Shown here piece after piece: positions 56,866 to 64,000 of a stretch of DNA of 64,000 bases. The notes below the pieces were generated by a model. It did not search any database. It had not been told where the DNA came from and worked only from the letters and a program-made list of their open reading frames with translations. The position numbers and the translations under genes were made by a program. The stretch comes from Gnetum montanum (lineage: Eukaryota > Streptophyta > Gnetopsida > Gnetales > Gnetaceae), in assembly GCA_015680685.1 (NCBI GenBank), contig MNCI01006048.1:220452-284451 (forward strand), read 5' to 3'. Position 1 is the stretch's first letter. Every line of letters starts with the position of its first letter.

Positions 56866-57895
56866 TTTTTTTTTTTGAGAGAATGTTCAGGATTGTATTA
56901 CTGAAAGTATNAGCCACCGAAACGTACAGACCTTAGAACCTCAAAAACCTCAAAAACCCCAACAAGAGAAAAAAGGGGGGGCGCTAACAAAAGAAAAAAG
57001 GGGGGGAGAAAAAAAAGGGGGGGAGAAGGAGGGAGAAGGGAGAAGGGAGAAGGGGGGCGCAACCCCAACAGACAGACAAGACAACACCGCCAGCCACCAG
57101 GGGGGCAGCGACGGGGGGGGCAGCTAGGGGTGAGTCGATAGCTGGCGACAGGGGCACCGAGGCCGCTCCAGCTCATGAAGCAGGTCCAGGGTGGCACGAT
57201 GCTCCTCGGTGTCCACGAAGTTAGAAGCCTGCTGGAAGCCCTGCATAAGAGCCTCGCGCCTGCTCTGGTCCACCGGGGAATCCCCCACATCAGGGTGGAA
57301 TCTAGCGGACGTGCGCCTGATGTGTCATTTGAGCTCCCCCCAGGAGCTTTCACAGCTAATGCCTAAAATACTGTATGGGCAGCGCCCCCCCTAAGCCACT
57401 GGTGGGCACTGTGCTGATGTGCCCGGTTGAGTTGCCATTGCTGTTGCTCTTCTTCCTCTTGTAGGTGCTCCTGTTCTTCCTGGGCCGCTGCATCCTGAGC
57501 CTGACGGGCCGCCTCCTCCTGACGCAACTCCTCCCTGATTCGGGCCCGGAGCTCATCCGTGAGCTAGGCCCACAGGGTCTCCATCGTGATCTTATGCTAC
57601 CTGTTCAGCTATTGTGCTTGCTCCTGAAGCTGGGCTTCATGGTCGGCCTGCCACTGGGCCAGGGTCTCGGTCCACTGAAGCTCCGAAGCCTATCGCTCGG
57701 CTTCCCGAGCTGCATCGACCGCGTGTTGAAGCTGCATCTCCCAATCCGGGGGGTGCTGGGGGGGTCAGGCAGGGGGGGCAAGATTGCGATGGGAGTGGCA
57801 TCCCCAGGTAAGGATGAAAGCGGCCCGCCACCGTTGGGTGGGCGGGGTGGAGGAAGTGGGGGAATCAGGGGGTATCAACGATGCGACATCCTTTC
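56866..57895 (-). pseudogene. GC-rich poly(A)-ended insertion encoding a Q/E-rich coiled coil
   Basis: Sharply GC-rich block inside the AT-rich LTR of D+. The minus strand ends in 11 A (56876-56866), so it was probably inserted by reverse transcription of an mRNA-like or LINE transcript. The frame reads HPPDWEMQLQHAVDAAREAE (about 57750), a coiled coil with EELRQEEAARQAQDAAAQEE (57540-57470), and after a shift HPDVGDSPVDQ, then QQASNFVDTEEHRATLDLLH, to a stop at 57124. Internal stops are TAG where CAG is expected. It does not occur in D-. The family is unrecognised. Base 56911 is N. Confidence 0.6.
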
Positions 57896-58535
57896 TCCTA
57901 GTGCATGCCCGCAGTGTGGTGATTGTAATTGTACGACATCCTTATTTGAGTGTGACGTACTTGGATATGCACATGACCGGCCATAAAGATCGAGATTACT
58001 TCATCATTGTATCATTTACTTAGTTTAATTATTTAATTTTTATTGTTATTTATTTCTTTCGTAGTTAACATATCTTTACCCTAAACTCCTATTAAACGCA
58101 GAATGATTACAACTTGATCACGAGCATTTAGGTGTGACTACATGGTAACCCAGTAGCGTACCTAGGATCTACACTTGGTAATCCCAGTAGTAGTCATGCA
58201 CGAGGTCCAAAATTTATATAGATGATTAAGGAATGAATGCTCATCGCACTTAGGCTAGTTAGATTCTCTCTCACTCTCTCCCTTTCCTAGTTAGTTCATA
58301 TTATTTACCATCATACCCAAGAGTAGCATTAGTGTAGGAACACATCATACACCTCACTCTAGACTAAACCATACGTGACAAAGCTAATAGTAGTCCAAGT
58401 GGGAAGATAGCAAATTGCAATGTAAGAGCAACTATCTAGATACCATAACTAGTCCATCTATGGAGTTCGACTAGATCATGCGTGAAATGCTCGCATTCGT
58501 ATGGTTGAGTGTAGGGGTACCTTGCCACTCATCAT

Positions 58536-58553
58536 TGGTGCTGTTGCCTGGGA
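58536..58553 (+). promoter_or_regulatory. Primer-binding site of element D+
   Basis: TGGTGCTGTTGCCTGGGA directly after the LTR end CACTCATCAT. It matches the tRNA-Asp-type Athila site (TGGCGCCGTTGCCGGGGA) at 15 of 18 positions. Two of the three differences are C to T transitions, the third is G to T. Confidence 0.8.
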
Positions 58554-58675
58554 TGGTGCTAGTTATCTAGATTAGTTATATCATACAAGGTCATTATATA
58601 GGAATTAACGATATATCTTTTATGAAGAAATAATTATGAAAAGTCACATATAAATTCACACACAATTTCACAGCC

Positions 58676-60655
58676 ATGCCTCTCCTACCAGACTATGATA
58701 ATGCCACATCTAGTGAGGAAATTCATTGGAGAACCAACGAATTATATGGCAATGAAGATTGGAGGATGCAACCCGAGGTGGGGGTTTCTTATAAACATAA
58801 ATGAAAGAAGCATCATTCCAAAGCATGAAAGTGTAACTTACTCGATGATGATGAACCCCTACTAGCCACCACAATCCTAACAAAAATACAAGAGGCTATT
58901 CGAATCTCCCATAGGCATCGTAAAGAGAGTTTCCTACCTAGCCTCGATTTAAACAACTTTTCCAATTTCTTAGGAGGCTATAACTTAGATCTACAACAAC
59001 ATTTAGAATCCTTCTATGATGCCTGTGCATGGAACAACATTGATAATGGTTGGAAAAATTTCAAGCTCCTTCCTATGACACTCGTTGGCCAAGCAAAAGT
59101 ATGGTATAGATCATGAAAACCAAATTCAATTCGATGTTGGCTAAAAATGGTAGAACTCTTTAACGAAAGATATCAAATCTATGCAAGAGTGTCAGCCTTG
59201 AGGAAACAAATCCAAGAGTGGAAACAAGCACAACATGAACCCTTGGACATGGCCATAGAAAGATATTATGTACTATTAAACAACTGTATAGGCCATGAGT
59301 TCTCTGAAGAAAGGCTAATGTACCATATCATTGATGGGCTTTGTGATGAAACAAGAGAGAGCCTAGGGATGTATGCCCAAGGTCAACTATACGAACTATG
59401 AACCCATCAATTCCAAGAGCTTATTAAGCATGTAGCAAAAGAAGAAGAAATGGCTAGATGGGAGAGTGTTGAAAAACATCAATGAGAACAAAATCTCAAC
59501 TTAACAGAGCTCCATAATCATCAAAAGGAGAAATCAAATGATCTCAAGGAGGAAGAACCATATTTGCTAGTATACCAGTCATTAGATGAAATCAAGGAAA
59601 AGATCAATAAGATGCTGGAATGGATGCATAAAAAGTGTGGGGAATATACCAATATTATTGGAGATAGAGTTTTGACAACCCATGAAGTAGGACAAAATAT
59701 CATTAGAAAATCAGAAAGAAGGGATGAGGAAGATAAGAGATAAACAACCAATCATACATATGAATGCAACATTTGCTTGTATGATCACCCCAAGGACCAA
59801 TGCCCAATCTTGTTACATTTGTATGAGCATTGGGAAAGCATGTTACACCTAGAGTTCATACAGAGATACTATGTTCGATCATAGTGGTAACAATCCCAAT
59901 CATGGGGGAAGCCATCTCTAAATTGGAGACACCCTTCGTATCATCTGAATCTAAATGCTTATTTAGTTAAACATCCTATTTCCCCAACTGGATCAACATA
60001 CTCTATCTTGCCACATTATCATTCTCCTCAATACTATCAACCCATTTCTACAACACAACCACTGCCTTGTATACCTTACACTTCTTCTAAATTTCAACAT
60101 TCTCATCCTTTTCCTCCTTCTACATTGCCACCAACTATTTCTGAGGTGTCTCCACCACAACAACAACCTATGAATGTTACTTGTGCTACTATTTCCAACA
60201 GTAGTGAGAGGCCTCCTCGACATTGAAAGCGTCCCTTCTTTAGACATGACCAAAGGAATGGAAAACAGAGTTCCAAGGTCACTGAATCCTCCAACTCAGC
60301 ACAAGTCCAACACTATGGTGCACCCTTCTCTTCAAACCCAATGCCTCATGTCACTTCATCAGGGTCATCAACTAACACACCAAAAATCATACGATCTAAT
60401 GAATACAGCCATGGAGAGTGACATCTCGATCCTTGCATACCATCTTACAGCCTCAAGTATCATAGTGGATCCACTCATTATCTGGGAACCACATCTTATA
60501 AATTGTCATACTACACTTACTATATTCAGGTGTGTGAACCCCAATGGGATAAGTATGACTTAGTTTCAACACTTCCAACATGAAAGGATTCTCATCTTTC
60601 ATTTATTAGTCCTTGCCATGCTCAACCGTTTAGTTATGGGGGATATTCCCCATTC
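58676..60655 (+). pseudogene. gag: gag of element D+
   Basis: Start MPLLPDYDNATSSEEIHWRT at 58676, with the first stop after about 44 codons. Core at 59147-59401: MVELFNERYQIYARVSALRK, EPLDMAIERYYVLLNNC, LMYHIIDGLCDETRESLG, typical of Athila/Tat retrotrans_gag. A zinc-knuckle-like CNICLYDHPKDQC lies at about 59767-59805. A proline-rich part follows (SPQYYQP, 60020-60210), then FSYGGYSPF near 60640. Stops are scattered. D- has the same protein minus about 800 bp. Role: capsid and RNA packaging, with pol presumably supplied by another element. Confidence 0.82.
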
Positions 60656-61735
60656 TAATAACAAGCAAGATTAATAATTATTTTTTTCATTTTATTTAAT
60701 CTTATAATTTTTTGTTTTCCCATTTTTCATTTCTCAATTTCTTGTTTTATATTTTTATCTCTTTATCTTTCTATAAGTAATCTCATATATGAATAAGAAA
60801 CTCATGTGGCTCATTGGTTGAGCTGTGTTCTATGTTATCAAGTCTTGAGTGATCAAGTATTTAGATAGTGAGCCCATTACACCCACTCATCCACTTTACA
60901 AATAAGAGGTTCTGTTTGAGGGTACAAGGATGTTCTTCACATTCTTAAAACATAAAATTAATTTTGTGTTCATTGTACCCAGAATGAAGAGGAATGGATC
61001 AAGAGAAAATGATTAGGGAGTGACATCAAAGGGACTTGCGGATTCTCTTTGGTGACGTCTGCAAGAGTTATCATGCAATGTGGTTGTACTAATATCCTTG
61101 TAGATCTATTGAAAAATGGGAGTAAGAGTAATCAAAAGGCACTCAAAAATCCAATGTTGTTCTAGGGGGTCCCACTGGAAAGACATGCATACATGCTTGA
61201 AGGTTGGTGGCTTCTCTAGATTTAGCAATTGAAAAAAAAAACAACAAAGAAAGTGCCACAAAGAAAAAATCACTCCTCCATTAAACAAAATTCCAAGTGA
61301 TTGTATGCCTTGTTTTTATGGTACTCTCATAGTCACTCATCATAGGATGAAACAATGTTGTGTCACTGATCATAGGAATGGACTTGGTCCTGATTTTGGA
61401 ACAACAGGTTGATGACACATTAACCATGCTTTACACATAGGATTCATTGTGCCTTGGTTCAGTTACCTCATGTCCCAATCTCTACCATCCCTTGTATAGT
61501 CCATCTCATGTCTTGTATAGCATAGAATTCTTACCTCATTCTGATGGTATCTACATGTGTGTGTTTTGTGAAACTGGTATGGATTACATTTAACCCTTCT
61601 AGTGCCTATGGACATTTTAAGATGTGGTTACACAAAGGCATTATAGGTTAGAACCTACTTTGGGGAGGACTTACTTGCGTAATTTTTGTAATTTGCACTT
61701 ATAACACTTCTTCCACACACCATCTATTACCCTTA
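60656..61735 (+). other. 3' non-coding part of element D+ with SINE-like segment
   Basis: No gene. 60808-60900 starts CATGTGGCTCATTGGTTGAG, like the A box of a tRNA-derived SINE, and continues with AGTGATCAAGTAT, which may be a decayed B box. The same segment occurs in D- (19170-19090, reverse), so it was part of the ancestor. The remainder pairs with 18240-19080. Confidence 0.5.
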
Positions 61736-64000
61736 GCATATTTTCAATGATATTATTTCCCTTATTACTATCCCTCCAAATTCCAACATTCCTTACCACT
61801 TGAGGCCTTTATTGATCAATTCCATCCATGCATAATTATTTGTGCCTTCAGAACTAGTTAAATTATCCTAGAACCCTTTAACACTTGTCCACATGTCCTT
61901 AGTTCCATCATTCATTTCAAAAAAATCTTCAAAATTTGGTATATTCTGTTGTGCCTTAAATATCGATAGGCCATGATGTCATGTAAGCGATATCACAGCC
62001 GATGCGATATCGCGTACGTGATATCATGTATGTGATATCACGTCAAAAAAAACATATATATACATGATTCCCCCACACCACTTTCTATCATTTTCAACTA
62101 TTTACGCAGGGAAGTTTTTCAAATTTCTCTCTACGAGCTGCAATTGCGCATCCCTTGCTTTCATACCTATATCTTGCTTACTGGTCCTCTGATTTTGATT
62201 TCTTTTGAACCTACTTGAACCCGAAGTGTTTAGCTTAGTTGTGGGGGAGGGGCACATGCCGAATAGTGCATAACTTTTTTGGAATTTATTAGCTATCATA
62301 GCCATGTTCATCATTTTTTATATCATCTTGTTTCTTGTTTGATCCCTTTCCTTGACTATCATCTTTCCTTGAACTTGAATTGTGGATTGTAGATTGTAGA
62401 TTCAAGGTCACACCCTCATCACTAGTAACAAAGGGTAGAGAATATTTATGCTAAGATTCCTTAGAGGTGGCACCCTCATTGTTGCTTTATTTCAATGGGA
62501 GCAAGCGATTGGTGAACCATTTTCCCTTAGCATCCTCATGATGTCCCTCATGATATCGATCCCATCTATGTTGTGTGTTAGTGGAACAATAGTTTCAAGA
62601 ATCATAACCATTTACAATGTATTCCTCTTGAAGGTTTAAGATGCCTAACTTCTTTAGAGTTTGAAGCAGCATCCTAGGCATAGATCAATCAAGGGACAAT
62701 ACAATGTTGCCTTCCATATCATGCCATCATAGTTGCTCATCTTGATGTAGGATGAAGGTGAAATTAGGCACAAACTCATTTGGATGAGTATATATCAATT
62801 TTCACTCTTGTGGGATTGGTGGTTTCTGTTGGTGACCATTTGGGACGCAACCGCCAACGAGTGTCCTCGAATAGGATTTAGGTGCTTATTGGTCTCTGGC
62901 AACACCAAGGCCCAGATACCTCTAAATAGACTCAGTAGTTACTATGAGTATGTGCATGTGCTGTTGCAGCGTGCAGTTGTGAAAAAATGAAATGATTGCA
63001 TTGTATGTAAACTACAAATGACTTATCTTAAAGAGATTTAGCCAACTTTGCCAAGTACTGTGAGTTGTTGAGAGTTCCTATTTTGTTCAACTGTCTAGTC
63101 TACCCGGTCCTTATAATACCTACTTGAATCAAATAAAATTTTGCAAAAACATTTGAGCATAACTCTATGATTCTACTTCTAATTTTCCCTAGAGAAAGAG
63201 ATAGTTCCACAAGAAAACTAGAAATAGAGCAAGATTTGATGGAAATAGACAGAAAAGAAAGAAGATTTGCGTGGACCTCAAATATTTAAACAAGGTAAAA
63301 TGAAACAAGTAAACACTTCACAATAAAGCTATCCAAAATTCAATAACTATGAATTGTTCAAACTTCCAAGGCTGAAATAAGCAATTTCTTCAAGACAATC
63401 CTACTATGCTACCAAAAAATTGCTGTGTAAACTACCACGTATGAGACTCCATTTTGGCTAGATAATGAATGTGAATAATTTCATTCAACAAAACCTTCAA
63501 AAGACTTGACAATTTCTGATTGAAATACCACAGAGATTCACTTTAATGATAAAAAGAAGCTATTCTAGTCCAATCAAAATACCAAAGATTTTTTGAACCC
63601 TCTTGACTATTGAATCATTCAACGGCATGAGTACAAGTAAAGGCTCTCTTACAACAATCTCAACAACAGTTCTTATACGTTGCACAATAATAAAATTTAC
63701 TACTAAAATGATCTTAAGGATTTCAAACACAAGCACTTCTATGGAAAAATTTTAACAGAAATTTTCTATCGGGCAACAAGAACAATAAAAGCAATCTAAA
63801 AATCCCAAAATTACTTGCCAAGGATGATACTATCTAAACCACTAGTTAAACAATTTCAACAAAATAAAAAATAATAAGCATAACTCACAGGTCCATGACA
63901 AAGAGGCTGAAATCCTTTCTTTAGCAAGTCATCTTACAAGCAATCTTTCAGACTTTGTTCTTTACAAATGCTCTTCTCCCAAGACTCAAAGTGTGTCTCC
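61736..64000. other. Unresolved AT-rich sequence
   Basis: A GATATC word cluster lies at 61965-62042 and is followed by CATATATATAC (62050-62062), a possible TATA box, which suggests an LTR. A short minus-strand open stretch (62314-62102) has a basic, Ser/Asn-rich composition but no recognised domain. From 62640 to 64000 I see no gene or clear repeat. Confidence 0.4.
61965..62042. repeat. GATATC palindromic word cluster near the end of D+
   Basis: Dyads such as GCGATATCGCGTACGTGATATC and ATGTGATATCACG occur four to five times in 80 bp, just before a TATA-like run. This is the D-family word. Confidence 0.8.

Larger units (their letters stand above)
56750..61735 (+). mobile_element. Element D+: gag-only Athila-like retrotransposon
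   Basis: 5' LTR with GATATC words (56755) is split by a GC-rich insertion (56866-57895) and resumes at about 57903 to end at 58535. The primer site is at 58536, gag at 58676-60655, then non-coding sequence to about 61735. No pol is present. The conserved LTR segment at 57905-58015 matches 21380-21290 of D-. Another GATATC cluster (61965-62042) may mark a 3' LTR, but its following sequence does not match the 5' U5. Confidence 0.75.

Noticed and set aside
56898-57353. Minus-strand open frame of 151 codons at the GC-rich block
   Set aside because: It becomes Pro/Leu/Phe low-complexity over C-rich runs and is out of frame with the HPDVGDSPVDQ segment. It is a composition artefact.
57465-57986. 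Plus-strand open frame of 173 codons
   Set aside because: It is the complement of the Q/E-rich coiled-coil frame. Leu-rich translation is expected opposite CAG/GAG codons, and it runs across the insertion boundary.

Overview
This window looks like nuclear DNA of a land plant with a large, repeat-dense genome. That is inferred from plant-type Ty3/gypsy elements of the Tat/Ogre and Athila lineages (RT with YVDD, archaeal-type second RNase H, tRNA-Asp-like primer sites), LINE fragments, AT-rich spacers and methylation-style decay. I see no intact host gene, no rRNA or tRNA gene and no bacterial feature. I cannot name the species.

Layout. (A) 1-~12150, + strand: Tat-lineage element entering from the left edge, with repeat array, a long antisense gene (717-4906, - strand), a second array, pol (5746-9232), a third array and a 3' LTR region. 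(E) ~12157-18140, +: second, truncated pol copy joined to that LTR, then its array and LTR. (D-) 18150-21620, -: gag-only Athila-like element with an internal gag deletion. (C) 22035-25800, -: gag-protease remnant of the Tat family. (LTR) 25830-28910, -, shared by C and B. (B) 28910-44370, -: the most complete Tat element, with LTR, gag, protease, array, antisense gene (33513-38137, + strand), array, pol and array. 44370-49200: decayed sequence including a coiled-coil reading frame. 49200-50130: an Athila-like LTR with primer site. 50133-55340, -: LINE with ORF1, endonuclease and reverse transcriptase, interrupted by about 1.9 kb. 55500-56350: LTR-like piece with a TATA box. (D+) 56750-61735, +: second gag-only element, its LTR split by a GC-rich poly(A)-ended insertion. 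61735-64000: unresolved AT-rich sequence.

Main observation. Elements A and B each carry, between protease and reverse transcriptase and in the opposite orientation to pol, a gene of eight exons (about 1,080-1,120 codons) with the same exon order, near-identical exon lengths, the same intron phases and mostly intact GT-AG sites. It encodes a basic N-terminus, an FCP1-like HAD domain that has lost its catalytic aspartates in both copies, a central domain, an acidic linker, a coiled-coil segment and a short acidic tail. In B it has its own TATA box.

Second observation. Each family carries its own short palindromic word. It is repeated in the LTR U3 upstream of the TATA box and again around the promoter and first intron of the antisense gene: CACGCT-AGCGTG in A, CTACGCTATG-CATAGCGTAG in B, C and E, GATATC pairs in D. 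A third repeat type, 30-40 bp units with a TTTAAACT core, marks three fixed places in every Tat element: after protease, before RT and after integrase. Together these suggest an element-encoded factor acting on dispersed element-specific motifs. That functional link is inference.
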